This document shows, one piece after another, positions 42,653-51,002 of a stretch of 64,000 bases of DNA. A model generated the notes under the pieces. That model made no database searches. It was given only the letters and a program-made list of their open reading frames with translations, and was not told the DNA's origin. The DNA is taken from NCBI GenBank assembly GCA_019347575.1, contig JAHWKY010000022.1:1-64000 (forward strand), written 5' to 3'. The position numbers and the translations under genes were made by a program. Numbering within the stretch: position 1 is the first letter of the stretch; each line of letters begins with the position of its first letter. The stretch comes from Actinomycetota bacterium (GTDB lineage Bacteria; Actinomycetota; Nitriliruptoria; Nitriliruptorales; Nitriliruptoraceae).

Positions 42653-42720
42653 CGCGTCGGTGCCGGACCAGCGCGGTGGTCAAGCGCGCGCGTGAGGGGC
42701 CGTGACGGCGGTGGCTCGAT

Positions 42721-42773
42721 GTTCCCCGGCCGCGGTCGTGGACGGGGGGGCCACGGGTCCGCGGCCGGGGAAC
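42721..42773. repeat. Large hairpin with perfect 15-bp arms in a 342-bp gap
   Basis: GTTCCCCGGCCGCGG (42721-42735) and CCGCGGCCGGGGAAC (42759-42773) are perfectly complementary; GTGG/CCAC inside the loop can add four pairs. It lies 68 bp after the VOC gene in the 42653-42994 interval, where I see no convincing gene. No T-run follows, so it may be a factor-independent stem, an mRNA-end stabiliser or a protein-binding site. Confidence 0.7.
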
Positions 42774-42940
42774 TGGTGGGTCCCGTCCGTCGCTGCGCGG
42801 GACAGCGCGAGCGCATCGTCGGCCGAGACCGCGATCGAGCGGTCGCCGGGTCGGCGGACCAGCCGCATCCGGCGGGGTAGTCGCCTACCGTTCGAACCGG
42901 TCACAGGTCCTCCGAGGAGGGTAACGGTACCGAGCAGTAC

Positions 42941-42962
42941 TCGGATACTAATCGGTATCCGA
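42941..42962. promoter_or_regulatory. Perfect 8-bp-arm inverted repeat, likely TetR operator
   Basis: TCGGATAC (42941-42948) and GTATCCGA (42955-42962) around 6 nt, 32 bp before the TetR start. A related half-site pair (GGTACCGAG, then CTCGGATAC) precedes it. The position and symmetry fit autoregulation. Confidence 0.65.
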
Positions 42963-42994
42963 ACAGGTACAGGTGCGGACATGGGCGTCACCGC

Positions 42995-43600
42995 ATGGAG
43001 GAGCAGCCGGAGCAGACGAGGGATCGTCGCCGTGAGAAGACGCGACGCGCCCTGATCGAGGCCGCCGCTCAGGTCTTCGCCCGGTCGGGGTTCGACGGGG
43101 CGTCGGTGGATGCGATCGCGGAGGCCGCGGGGTTCACGAAGGGCGCGGTCTACTCCAACTTCGACAGCAAGGAGGAGCTGTTCTTCGAGGTCGTCGATGC
43201 GCGGCTCGCGGATGTCCTCGAGGGCTTCTCGGCCAACGTCGGCGAGGATGCGATCGCGGTCGACCTGCTGCCGGCCGCGATCGATTCGCTCAGCACGGTC
43301 TACGCCGACCCCGACTGGGTGCTCCTCGAGGTCGAGGTCCTGCTCTACGCGCAGCGCCATCCGGGCGCACGCCAGCGGCTCGCCGAGTTCCGCCGGGAGC
43401 AGCTCGACCGTATCGAGGGGTTCATCGAGGGCCTGCTCGCAGAGGGCGAGGTGCGGCTGCCCCGGACGCCTCGCGAGGTGGCGGCGCTGGTCACGGCGGC
43501 CACGATCGGCATCGCCCACCTCGAGCTCGCCGATCCCAGCGGCGATCACCACTCGCTGTACGCCTCGTTCCTCTCGCTCCTCGCCGACGCGACCCGCTGA
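42995..43600 (+). CDS. TetR-family transcriptional regulator
   Basis: 201 residues. An N-terminal HTH (RRALIEAAAQVFARSGFDGASVDAIAEAAGFTKGAVYSNFDSKEELFFEV; key recognition helix TKGAVYSNF) is followed by an all-helical ligand domain. The Y-S-N-F-x-S-K-E-E-L signature is typical of TetR proteins controlling lipid or xenobiotic genes. The symmetric site at 42941-42962 is a probable operator. It faces the MaoC gene, so its targets may include the acyl-CoA cluster to the right (inference). Confidence 0.92.
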   Translation: MEEQPEQTRDRRREKTRRALIEAAAQVFARSGFDGASVDAIAEAAGFTKGAVYSNFDSKEELFFEVVDARLADVLEGFSANVGEDAIAVDLLPAAIDSLSTVYADPDWVLLEVEVLLYAQRHPGARQRLAEFRREQLDRIEGFIEGLLAEGEVRLPRTPREVAALVTAATIGIAHLELADPSGDHHSLYASFLSLLADATR

Positions 43601-43608
43601 CGACGATC

Positions 43609-43734
43609 GACGGCGCGGAGGCGCCGTCACCCAGGAGAGCGGGTCCGGGTCCCCCCACCTACCGAGCGGCCGAGACCGCGCTCTCGGCCGCGGGCGCGCG
43701 GGGACACGTCTATTGACGGCGCGGATGTGCCGTC
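43609..43734. repeat. Two direct copies of a short hairpin flanking a third hairpin
   Basis: GACGGCGC-GGAG-GCGCCGTC at 43609-43628 is a perfect 8-bp stem with a 4-nt loop. GACGGCGC-GGAT-GTGCCGTC at 43715-43734 is the second copy; including the following ACCC, the two match 22 of 24 positions. Between them GCGGCCGAGA/TCTCGGCCGC at 43666-43691 forms a 10-bp stem. The group fills the gap between convergent TetR and MaoC genes and may be a bidirectional terminator. Confidence 0.75.
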
Positions 43735-44197
43735 ACCCGAGAAAGAAGAGGGAGAGGACCTCGGCGATGAGGGCGGGCTTGTCCTCGCCCTCGATCTCGA
43801 CCGTGACCTCGTTCTTGATCAGCATCTGACCGCTCGCCTTCTCCTTGACGTCCAGCAGCGTGACGCGACCGCGGACACGGCTGCCGACCTTGACCGGGGC
43901 GAGGAAGCGGACCTTGTCGGAGCCGTAGTTCATCGCCATGACCAGGCCCTCGGGCAGCAAGGTGGCCTGGCTCATGAAGTGGGGGAGCAGCGACAGCGTG
44001 AGGTAGCCGTGCGCGATCGTGCCGCCGAACGGGGTCTGCTTGGCCGCTTCGGGATCGACGTGGATGAACTGGTGGTCGTTGGTCACGTCGGCGAAGGCGT
44101 CGATCCGGTCCTGGTCGATCTGCACCCAGTCGCTGGTGCCGATCTCCGCGCCGATCCGTGACTTCAGCTCGTCGAGGGGGACGACTTCGAGGCTCAC
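43733..44197 (-). CDS. MaoC-family (R)-specific enoyl-CoA hydratase
   Basis: 154 residues, GTG start with AGGAG upstream. It is a single hotdog domain with the hydratase motif DRIDAFADVTNDHQFIHVDPEAA (Asp and His of the catalytic pair), TPFGGTIAHGYLTLSLLP and VRFLAPVKVGSRVRGRVTL. It should hydrate trans-2-enoyl-CoA. It follows the F420-type oxidoreductase gene by 22 bp on the same strand and is divergent from two acyl-CoA dehydrogenases, consistent with beta-oxidation of an unusual acyl group. Confidence 0.93.
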   Translation of the reverse strand: MSLEVVPLDELKSRIGAEIGTSDWVQIDQDRIDAFADVTNDHQFIHVDPEAAKQTPFGGTIAHGYLTLSLLPHFMSQATLLPEGLVMAMNYGSDKVRFLAPVKVGSRVRGRVTLLDVKEKASGQMLIKNEVTVEIEGEDKPALIAEVLSLFFLG

Positions 44198-44219
44198 GGT
44201 GGTACTCCTGGCTCGGGGG

Positions 44220-45209
44220 TCAGCGGCCGAAACGCCGGCCGATGTTCTGCAGGGTCTGCCGGGCGGGTTCGGTACCCGGGGCCAGCGGCGCGATGACCGG
44301 CACGGTAACGCCCGCGTCCACGTACTCGTGGACCCGATCGGTGACCGCGTCAGCGTCCCCCACGACGAACAGCTCGTCGAGCATCCGGTCGCTGTAGGCC
44401 GCCACCATCGCCTCCTTGTCGTCGGCCTCGGCTGCGGCGGCGATCGCGTCAGCCTCCTCGACGTAGCCGAGCCAGCGGAAGAAGCGGTTGTAGCCGCTCG
44501 TCGCGGCGTACGGCGCGAACACCTGGCGCAGCAGGCCCTTGACACCCGCCACGTCGTCGGTGATCGCGCAGAACAGCCGCGCCACCACGGGGAAGTCGTC
44601 GGGGAGCTCGCGCCCCGCAGCCTCCGCGCCCGCGCGCACCTCCGCCAGCATCGTGGGGACGTGACTGGGCGCGAACTGGTTGATGCACAGCCCGTCGCCG
44701 ACCTCGCCGCACAGCCGCAGGGACGCGGGGTTGAGCGACCCGAGGTAGATGGGGACCGGCTCGACCGGCAGGGGGTACTTGTACCCGCCGATGTCGATGA
44801 ACTCGCCATGGAAGGTGCTCCGCTCGCCCTGCAGGATCGGCCTGATCGCCTCGACCGTCTCGCGCACGTAGGTCAACGGCTTGACGTACGGCTCGCCCGC
44901 GAAGCGCGACACCAGCACCTCGGACGACGCCCCGATCCCCAGTCGGAACCCGCCAGCGGCCAGCTCCTGGACCGTCAGCGCGGCGCGTGCGAGCACGAAG
45001 GCGGACCGCGTTTGCACCGGTGTGACGGCGAGTCCCACCTCGAGGTCGGTGTGGCTGGCGATCGCACCGAGGAGGGTGAAGCACTCCTGCTCGGCCACCT
45101 CGGCGCCCCATACGGCGCCGTAGCCCCAGTCGGCGACGTCCCGGGCGATGGCGACCGCGTCGCGGGCCCCCACCCCGGTGAAGTGTCCGTTGGCCGCGAG
45201 CGTCGCCAT
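44220..45209 (-). CDS. LLM-class, probably F420-dependent oxidoreductase
   Basis: 329 residues. The ATG at 45209 is preceded by GGGGGGAGG. The bacterial-luciferase-like TIM barrel shows WGYGAVWGAEVAEQECFTLL, EVGLAVTPVQTRSAFVLARAA, FRLGIGASSEVLV and PVPIYLGSLNPASLRLCGEVGDGL. The spacing and GIGAS motif resemble F420-dependent members rather than FMN luciferases. It probably reduces or oxidises a CoA-linked or steroid-like substrate, given the MaoC partner and the divergent acyl-CoA dehydrogenases. Confidence 0.9.
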   Translation of the reverse strand: MATLAANGHFTGVGARDAVAIARDVADWGYGAVWGAEVAEQECFTLLGAIASHTDLEVGLAVTPVQTRSAFVLARAALTVQELAAGGFRLGIGASSEVLVSRFAGEPYVKPLTYVRETVEAIRPILQGERSTFHGEFIDIGGYKYPLPVEPVPIYLGSLNPASLRLCGEVGDGLCINQFAPSHVPTMLAEVRAGAEAAGRELPDDFPVVARLFCAITDDVAGVKGLLRQVFAPYAATSGYNRFFRWLGYVEEADAIAAAAEADDKEAMVAAYSDRMLDELFVVGDADAVTDRVHEYVDAGVTVPVIAPLAPGTEPARQTLQNIGRRFGR

Positions 45210-45234
45210 GGGTGGTACCTCCCCCCTGATCCTC

Positions 45235-45278
45235 GACGGTTCTCCCCCGACCGTCCGAGGGCGGTAAGGTGAACCGTC
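45235..45278. promoter_or_regulatory. Divergent promoter region with 8-bp inverted repeat
   Basis: GACGGTTC (45235-45242) and GAACCGTC (45271-45278) are perfect 8-bp arms with a 28-nt spacer between the oxidoreductase and acyl-CoA dehydrogenase genes. TAAGGT at 45265-45270 is a candidate plus-strand -10. One of the two TetR proteins may bind here (inference). Confidence 0.45.
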
Positions 45279-45319
45279 GCTAACATCCGGTGCCCGCACC
45301 CTAGTCGTTGGGGAAGCGC

Positions 45320-46567
45320 ATGAGCGAGACCACCACGCCCGACGCCGGTCCTTCGGCCGGCCCCGACAGCCAGCTGGTCGAGAGCCGCCTGCGCCAGCTG
45401 CTCGACGAGCACCCTCCGGCCACGAGCGAGGCGCCGGAGTTCTGGGGTGCGCAGTTCGATCTCGGCCTCGCCTGGGTCGACTTCCCCGAGGGCCTGGGTG
45501 GGCTGGGGCTCAGCCCCAAGCTGCGCGAGCTGGTCGACCGGCGGCTGCGCGAGGCCGACGCGCCGATGTGGAACAAGCGCCTCAACGTCATCGGCATCGG
45601 CATGGGGGCCGGCACGATCATGGCGCACGGCACGGACGAGCAGAAACAGCGCTACCTGCGCCCGATGTTCACCACCGAGGAGATCTGGTGCCAGCTGTTC
45701 AGCGAGCCCGGGGCTGGCTCCGACCTGGCGGGCCTGTCGACGACCGCCGTGAAGGAGGGCGACGAGTGGGTCGTCAACGGTCAGAAGGTCTGGACCACGC
45801 TGGCGCACCTGTCGAAGTGGGGGCTGCTGGTCACCCGGACGGACGCCGATGTGCCCAAGCACAAGGGCCTGACCTACTTCATCGTGGACATGGAGGCCGA
45901 CGGCGTCGACGTGCGTCCGCTGTACCAGATCACCGGTGAAGCGGAGTTCAACGAGGTCTACTTCACCGACGTCCACATCCCCGACAGCCTGCGCCTCGAC
46001 GAGGTCGGGGCGGGCTGGTCGGTCGCGATGACCACGCTGATGAACGAGCGTGTGGCCATCGGGGCCGCCACGGTGCCGCGGGGCTCCGGGGCGATCGGCC
46101 TCGCCGTGCGCACCTGGAAGGAGCACGGATCGGCCGACCCGGTCGCGCGCGACGAGCTCGCACGGCTGTGGGCCGAGGCGGAGGCAGCGCGGCTCACGGT
46201 CATGCGCGCGTCCGAGAACCGGGAGGCCGGCACGCCCGGCCCCGAGGGCTCGACGGCCAAGCTCGCCTGGGCCGACCTGAACAAAGAGATCACCGCGTAC
46301 GCGGTGGAGCTGATGGGGCACGAGGGCACGCTGATGCCTGGCGGGTACGAGTTCACGCGGACCGACGTGGATCCGCACACTGGTCCCGGGGTCGAGGCCG
46401 CATCGGGTGCGTCGCCCCAGCGTGCGTTCCTCCGTGCTCGTGCGAACTCGATCGAGGGCGGCACCTCCGAGATCATGAAGAACATCCTCGGCGAACGGGT
46501 CCTGGGCCTGCCTGGCGAGCCGCGCGTCGACAAGGACGTGCCCTGGAAGGACGTCCCCCGAAGCTGA
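45320..46567 (+). CDS. Acyl-CoA dehydrogenase, subunit 1 of a probable pair
   Basis: 415 residues; the ATG at 45320 follows GGGGA. FAD/acyl-CoA dehydrogenase fold with WCQLFSEPGAGSDLAGLST (flavin and substrate loop), VNGQKVWTTLAHLSKWGLLVTRT and the C-terminal RANSIEGGTSEIMKNILGERVLGLPGEPR. No Glu in the usual catalytic place is evident, as in one subunit of the alpha2beta2 dehydrogenases of actinobacterial steroid side-chain degradation. The companion gene follows by 25 bp. It would take part in alpha,beta-dehydrogenation of an acyl-CoA. Confidence 0.92.
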   Translation: MSETTTPDAGPSAGPDSQLVESRLRQLLDEHPPATSEAPEFWGAQFDLGLAWVDFPEGLGGLGLSPKLRELVDRRLREADAPMWNKRLNVIGIGMGAGTIMAHGTDEQKQRYLRPMFTTEEIWCQLFSEPGAGSDLAGLSTTAVKEGDEWVVNGQKVWTTLAHLSKWGLLVTRTDADVPKHKGLTYFIVDMEADGVDVRPLYQITGEAEFNEVYFTDVHIPDSLRLDEVGAGWSVAMTTLMNERVAIGAATVPRGSGAIGLAVRTWKEHGSADPVARDELARLWAEAEAARLTVMRASENREAGTPGPEGSTAKLAWADLNKEITAYAVELMGHEGTLMPGGYEFTRTDVDPHTGPGVEAASGASPQRAFLRARANSIEGGTSEIMKNILGERVLGLPGEPRVDKDVPWKDVPRS

Positions 46568-46592
46568 CTGCGACCGAACCGAGGAGCCCGCC

Positions 46593-47690
46593 ATGACGCA
46601 GGTCGACTACACGCTCACCGAGGAGCAGGAGCTGCTCCGCAAGACCGCTCGCCGCTTCCTCACCGACCGGGTGGGCAGCGAGAAGGTCCGTGAGCTGATG
46701 GGCACCGACAGCGCCCACGACGCGGACCTGTGGCGTGAGGCCGCCGGCATGGGCTGGCACGGCCTGGCCATCCCCGAGGAGCTCGGCGGGGCGGGATACG
46801 GGTTCGCCGAGCTGTCGATCGTGCTCGAGGAGCAAGGCCGCGCCGTGTACCCGGGCCCGTTCCTGTCGACGGTCGTGCTCGGCGCGAACGCACTGCTCCT
46901 CGGAGGCAGCGACGAGCAGAAGAAGGAGCACCTGCCGGCGATCGCGGCGGGGGAGCTCACCGCCGCCCTCGCGCTGCTCGAGTCCGCGCACGGGCTCACC
47001 GCCGACACGGTCGAGCTCACGGTCACCGACGGCGTGCTGAACGGCCGCAAGCGCTACGTGCTCGACGGGCACACCGCCGATCTCGTCATCGTGGCAGCTC
47101 GGGACGACACCGACGTGAACCTGTTCCTCGTCGACGGGCATGCCGACGGAGTGACCCGCGAGCTCACCTCCACGCTCGACGCCACCCGCAAGCAGGCGAC
47201 CCTGACGTTCGAGAACGTCGCCGCGCAACCGATGCCCGGTGGCTGGGACGTGGTCGAGCAGGTCCAGCGGCTGGCCGCTGCCGCCCTCGCGTGCGAGCTC
47301 GTCGGCGTGGCTCAGCGCAGCCTCGAGATGGCGCTGGAGTACGCGCGCGGCCGCTACCAGTTCGGCCGTCCCATCGGCTCGTTCCAGGCCATCAAACACC
47401 GACTCGCGGACATGCTCGTCCGCACCGAGCACAGCCGCTCGGCCGCTTACCACGCCGCACGCACCAGCGACGACCCCGATGAGTTCCCCATCGCCTCCGC
47501 GCTCGCCAAGGCGATCGCTTCCGAGACGGCGACGTGGGTCACGGGCGAAGCCATCCAGGTCCACGGCGGCATCGGGTTCACCTGGGAGCACGACGCCCAC
47601 CTGTACTTCAAGCGCGCCAAGGCAGCGTCGCTACTGTTCGGCGACGCCCGCCACCACCGCGCGCTGCTCGCGGACGCGCTCGGGCTGTAG
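46593..47690 (+). CDS. Acyl-CoA dehydrogenase, subunit 2 of a probable pair
   Basis: 365 residues, ATG start. The N-terminal helical domain (YTLTEEQELLRKTARRFLTD), beta-domain (shortened) and C-terminal helical domain (ARGRYQFGRPIGSFQAIKHRLADMLV) are complete. GEAIQVHGGIGFTWEHDAHLYFKRA contains the FTWEHD Glu, the catalytic base position of the short subunit in heteromeric acyl-CoA dehydrogenases. The differing lengths (415 and 365) and adjacency support a two-subunit enzyme. The TetR gene starts directly after the stop codon. Confidence 0.93.
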   Translation: MTQVDYTLTEEQELLRKTARRFLTDRVGSEKVRELMGTDSAHDADLWREAAGMGWHGLAIPEELGGAGYGFAELSIVLEEQGRAVYPGPFLSTVVLGANALLLGGSDEQKKEHLPAIAAGELTAALALLESAHGLTADTVELTVTDGVLNGRKRYVLDGHTADLVIVAARDDTDVNLFLVDGHADGVTRELTSTLDATRKQATLTFENVAAQPMPGGWDVVEQVQRLAAAALACELVGVAQRSLEMALEYARGRYQFGRPIGSFQAIKHRLADMLVRTEHSRSAAYHAARTSDDPDEFPIASALAKAIASETATWVTGEAIQVHGGIGFTWEHDAHLYFKRAKAASLLFGDARHHRALLADALGL

Positions 47691-48287
47691 GTGTCGCTCG
47701 AGGTCGCCGACCAGCCATCAGCGCCGACCGAACGCGGTCAGCGTCGGCGCGACGCCATCGTCGACGCCGCCACCGCTCTGTTCGCCCGTCAGGGCTACCA
47801 CCCCACCGGCATCGACGAGATCGGTGAGGCGGCCGGTATCACAGGCCCGGGCATCTACCGCCACTTCCCGTCGAAGGAGGATCTGCTCATCGCGGCGCTC
47901 GACCGCATCTGGGAGGCGCTGCGAGCCGCGCTCGAGGAGGCGCCCGCGTTGGAGCCGCCGGCGGCGTTCGACCTGCTCGCCACGGTCCACGCACGGCTCG
48001 GCATCGAGCACCCCGACGCGGTCATCGTGCTGCTGCGCGAGCTGCGGCACGCCCCGGCCTGGTACCGGCGCGCGGCGGCTCGCAACGAGGCGAGCTACCT
48101 CGACGCGTGGGCGGAGGTCATCGGCGCGCTGCGGGGCGCCCCAGCCGAGGAGGCACGGGTCGCTGCGCGCGTCGTCACGACCGCGATCTGGTCGTCAGCG
48201 GCCGAGCTTGTGGAGCGACGCATCGACGCCGCGCGCTACCTCGACCTACTCGTGGCTATGGCGCGCGAGTCGCTCGGGGCGCTGTGA
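47691..48287 (+). CDS. TetR-family transcriptional regulator
   Basis: 198 residues. The GTG start abuts the stop of the acyl-CoA dehydrogenase, so it belongs to that operon. HTH: RDAIVDAATALFARQGYHPTGIDEIGEAAG, with recognition helix TGPGIYRHFPSKEDLL. The helical C-terminal domain resembles regulators of fatty acid or steroid degradation operons, which usually respond to an acyl-CoA. It probably represses its own operon through the divergent region near 45235-45278 (inference). Confidence 0.92.
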   Translation: MSLEVADQPSAPTERGQRRRDAIVDAATALFARQGYHPTGIDEIGEAAGITGPGIYRHFPSKEDLLIAALDRIWEALRAALEEAPALEPPAAFDLLATVHARLGIEHPDAVIVLLRELRHAPAWYRRAAARNEASYLDAWAEVIGALRGAPAEEARVAARVVTTAIWSSAAELVERRIDAARYLDLLVAMARESLGAL

Positions 48288-48326
48288 CATGGCGGGCGCG
48301 CCCCGCCCCGCCGCGTCTGTTCACGC

Positions 48327-48376
48327 CGAACTTGAATACCTGGGGGCACGTGACTGCATCCAACCATTCAAGTTCG
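48327..48376. repeat. 50-bp palindromic element, copy 2
   Basis: It begins CGAACTTGAATACCTGGG and ends ATTCAAGTTCG; the outer 11 bp are perfectly complementary. It has the same length as the element at 33421-33470 and matches 40 of 50 positions, with differences concentrated in the centre and right arm. It fills the gap between the convergent TetR and phospholipase D-type genes. Confidence 0.85.
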
Positions 48377-48379
48377 GGG

Positions 48380-49687
48380 TCAGAGCTCCTGCTGGAGGGC
48401 GGAGCTGACACGCTCCTTGAGTCGTGGCAGCGCGCCCCGCGCCCGCCATCGCTCGAGGTCGATCTCCTCGCTTCGGTCGCGGTCGTCATCGAAGTGCCGG
48501 TCGAGGACGCCCGCCACGCCTCCGTCGGAGACCGATGCGTTGAGCTCGTCGTTGAGCGCGAACGAGCGATGATCGAGGTTGACCGAGCCGACCGACGACC
48601 AGCGGCCGTCCACGGTCAACACCTTGGCGTGCAGCAACGTCGGCGTGTACTCGAAGACGCGCACGCCCGCTTCCAGCAGGGCCTCGTACCGCCGCTGGCC
48701 CGCCTGTCGCACGACCTCCGACTTGGCGTTGCGGCCGTTCGTCAGGATCTGGATGTCCACCCCCCGCTCCGCCGCCTGGATGAGGCCATCCACGAACGAG
48801 CGGTCGGGAGCGAAGTACGCGGTCGTGAGGCGGATGCGCTCGCGGGCACAGGCGATGGCGGCGTGGAAGACGTGCTGGATCTCGCTGGTGCCGTGGCGTG
48901 CGGAGCTACGCGCCACGTGCACCGCGACGCCGTCGGAGTAGGGCTCGATGTCGGGGACGTTCGCGCCACCGAGGAGTTCGCGCGTGGCTTCGGCCCAGTT
49001 CTCCTGGAACCCCGCGACCAACCCGCGCGCGGACGGTCCGTCGATGCGCAGGTGGGTGTCGCGCCAGTGATCGGGGTCCTGGGCGTCGCCGGTCCACTGC
49101 TCCGCGATGCCGACGCCGCCGGTGAAGGCGACCCGTCCGTCGCACACCAGGATCTTGCGGTGCGTGCGGTTGTCGAACCGGTGGATGGTGTGCCACTTCG
49201 GGGGCCGGAACCACTCGATCCGGCAGCCGGCGGAGCCCATCTGACGAGCCAGCCCGTCGCGCATCCGCGACGCTCCGACCGCATCGAGCAGCACACGCAC
49301 CTCGACGCCTTCCCGTGAACGTGAGGACAACACGTCGGCGAAACGGCGTGCGATCTCGCCACGCCAGTAGATGTAGGTCGCGAAGAGGATGGATCGCTCC
49401 GCCTGCGCGATCGCCTCCAACATGGCCGGGAAGATCTCCCGACCGTTGCGGTAGACCTCGACCCGGTTGCCCGGCCGTACTGGCTCGCCCGTCATCCCTT
49501 CGAGGAAGTGGTCGAACTCGGGACTGCCGGGCTCGGGCTCGTCGTCGAGGTGGAACGGGGCGGTGGCTTCGTACCGTTGCTTGAGCGCGCGCAGGCCGTA
49601 CCCCGTGGCGAGCGTCGCCACGGCCAGCGGACCCGCGGCACGTCTGAGGGCGGCCGACAGCGGGATGTGCTGCTCCTCCCTGCTCAT
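48380..49687 (-). CDS. Phospholipase D-type cardiolipin synthase-like protein
   Basis: 435 residues from the ATG at 49687 (GGGAGGAGCA is internal; the upstream frame is non-homologous). A hydrophobic N-terminal stretch (about 11-32) is a likely anchor. Two HKD active-site motifs are present: NRTHRKILVCDGRVAFTGG near residue 180 and LLHAKVLTVDGRWSSVGS near 365 (H-x-K-x-x-x-x-D). The order and spacing match cardiolipin synthases, which condense phosphatidylglycerol, although other phosphatidyl transfers are possible. Convergent with the TetR gene. Confidence 0.88.
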   Translation of the reverse strand: MSREEQHIPLSAALRRAAGPLAVATLATGYGLRALKQRYEATAPFHLDDEPEPGSPEFDHFLEGMTGEPVRPGNRVEVYRNGREIFPAMLEAIAQAERSILFATYIYWRGEIARRFADVLSSRSREGVEVRVLLDAVGASRMRDGLARQMGSAGCRIEWFRPPKWHTIHRFDNRTHRKILVCDGRVAFTGGVGIAEQWTGDAQDPDHWRDTHLRIDGPSARGLVAGFQENWAEATRELLGGANVPDIEPYSDGVAVHVARSSARHGTSEIQHVFHAAIACARERIRLTTAYFAPDRSFVDGLIQAAERGVDIQILTNGRNAKSEVVRQAGQRRYEALLEAGVRVFEYTPTLLHAKVLTVDGRWSSVGSVNLDHRSFALNDELNASVSDGGVAGVLDRHFDDDRDRSEEIDLERWRARGALPRLKERVSSALQQEL

Positions 49688-49804
49688 CGGATGGGCGTCC
49701 TGACTGGGACCGGCATTCCCCGGTCCGCTCCCTAGGCTGCCTCGCCCGCCGCCTCCAGCGCGAGTCGGACCCCGGCCGAGCGTGCAGCGACCACGGAGCC
49801 CGAT

Positions 49805-50221
49805 GTGTTCTCGTTCCCGATCCGCGTCCGCTACGCCGAGGTCGACCAGCAGGGCGTGGTGTTCAACGCCCACTGGCTCACCTACTTCGACGACGCGATG
49901 ACCCGGTACGTCGAGACGCTGGGCTTCCCCGCGAAGGAGACGTGGCTGGGCGGCCACTTCGACGTCCAGCTCGTCAAGGCGGTCATCGAGTGGGTCGGCT
50001 CGGCCGGGTTCGACGACGAGATCCTCATCACGGTCTTGCCGACTCGACTCGGCACGTCGTCGTTCGACCTGAGGTTCACCGCGACGGTCGCCGACCGGCA
50101 CTGTGTGACGTGTGTGACCACCTACGTGACCATCGATCCGTCCGAGGGCCGCTCGCGACCGATGCCCGACGAACTCCGACTTGCGTTGGAGTCCGACCTC
50201 GCCGCCAACGCGCGCACGTAG
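49805..50221 (+). CDS. Acyl-CoA thioesterase (4-hydroxybenzoyl-CoA thioesterase type)
   Basis: 138 residues, GTG start. Hotdog fold with the signature FPIRVRYAEVDQQGVVFNAHWLTYFDDAM, which holds the catalytic Asp of the YbgC/4HBT family (Y-x-E-V-D-x-x-G-V-V). A central strand ITVLPTRLGTSSFDLRF and a C-terminal TYVTIDP follow. It hydrolyses acyl-CoA thioesters. A single gene on the plus strand, ending 1 bp before the convergent FNT gene. Confidence 0.9.
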   Translation: MFSFPIRVRYAEVDQQGVVFNAHWLTYFDDAMTRYVETLGFPAKETWLGGHFDVQLVKAVIEWVGSAGFDDEILITVLPTRLGTSSFDLRFTATVADRHCVTCVTTYVTIDPSEGRSRPMPDELRLALESDLAANART

Positions 50222-50222
50222 G

Positions 50223-51002
50223 TCAGTCGTTGTCCTCGGGATCGTGGTCGGACTCCTTCGCCGACCCGCCCTGGACCTGGAACAGCCGCAGCATCGTCAC
50301 CAGTCCGAGCCCCCCGACCAGGTTCCCCAATGCGGCCCAGCCGAACACCGCGAGCCAGTCGAGGTAGCCGAACGGCGCCCCGTACTGAAGTGCAGCGAAC
50401 ATCTCGATCGACGCGACGATCACGTGGTTCAGCTCGCCGTACGCGAGGGCCCACCCGGCGGCGACCGCCGCGACGATGTGACCGGATGTTGACTCGTGGT
50501 TGTGCTCCATCCAGGTCATGAGCGTGATGATGACACCGGCCAGCAACGCCATGGCGAACGACCGCCACCCGATCCCGAGCTCGGTGAAGTGGGTGCCGAT
50601 GTCGACCGCGTCGCGCTCGAGCTGCGGGAAGCCGGTCACCACCACCGCCGCGATCACGAAGCCCCCAGCGAGGTTGCCGGCCAGCGAGCCGATCCACAGT
50701 CGGGCCACCGACGGCCACTCACGTTTCCCGGCCGTGACGGCCGCCACGGGCACCAGGAAGTTCTCGGTGAACAGCTCACTGCGCCCCAGCGTCAGCGCGA
50801 GGAACCCGATGGAGAAGAACAGCGAGGCGAGGAGGTGGTTGCCGGTCTGCTCGGTGACGATGAAGAGCGCGAAGACCCCCACGCCGACGTCGATGCCCCC
50901 GACGGCTCCGGTCGCCAGGAGCTGCGACGGTGTGCGTCCGAGTCGGACCTCGCCCTCGTCGACCGCACGTTGGAACGCCGCCCCGATGCCCTTGGTCGCC
51001 AC
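50223..51002 (-). CDS. Formate/nitrite transporter (FNT) family channel
   Basis: 259 residues with six to seven membrane helices. GIDVGVGVFALFIV, RSELFTENFLVPV (the FNT signature around the asparagine), WIGSLAGNLAGGFVIAAVVV, MALLAGVIITLMTWM and GYLDWLAVFGWAALGNLVGG match the FNT fold, including the pore region. Members pass formate, nitrite, hydrosulphide or lactate. The central HNHESTSGH segment is unusual. The C-terminus is short and acidic. Confidence 0.87.
   Translation of the reverse strand: MATKGIGAAFQRAVDEGEVRLGRTPSQLLATGAVGGIDVGVGVFALFIVTEQTGNHLLASLFFSIGFLALTLGRSELFTENFLVPVAAVTAGKREWPSVARLWIGSLAGNLAGGFVIAAVVVTGFPQLERDAVDIGTHFTELGIGWRSFAMALLAGVIITLMTWMEHNHESTSGHIVAAVAAGWALAYGELNHVIVASIEMFAALQYGAPFGYLDWLAVFGWAALGNLVGGLGLVTMLRLFQVQGGSAKESDHDPEDND

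Noticed and set aside
42702-43055. 117-codon plus-strand frame between the VOC and TetR genes
   Set aside because: It runs through a perfect hairpin and the probable TetR operator into the TetR gene in another frame; composition is Arg/Ser-rich.
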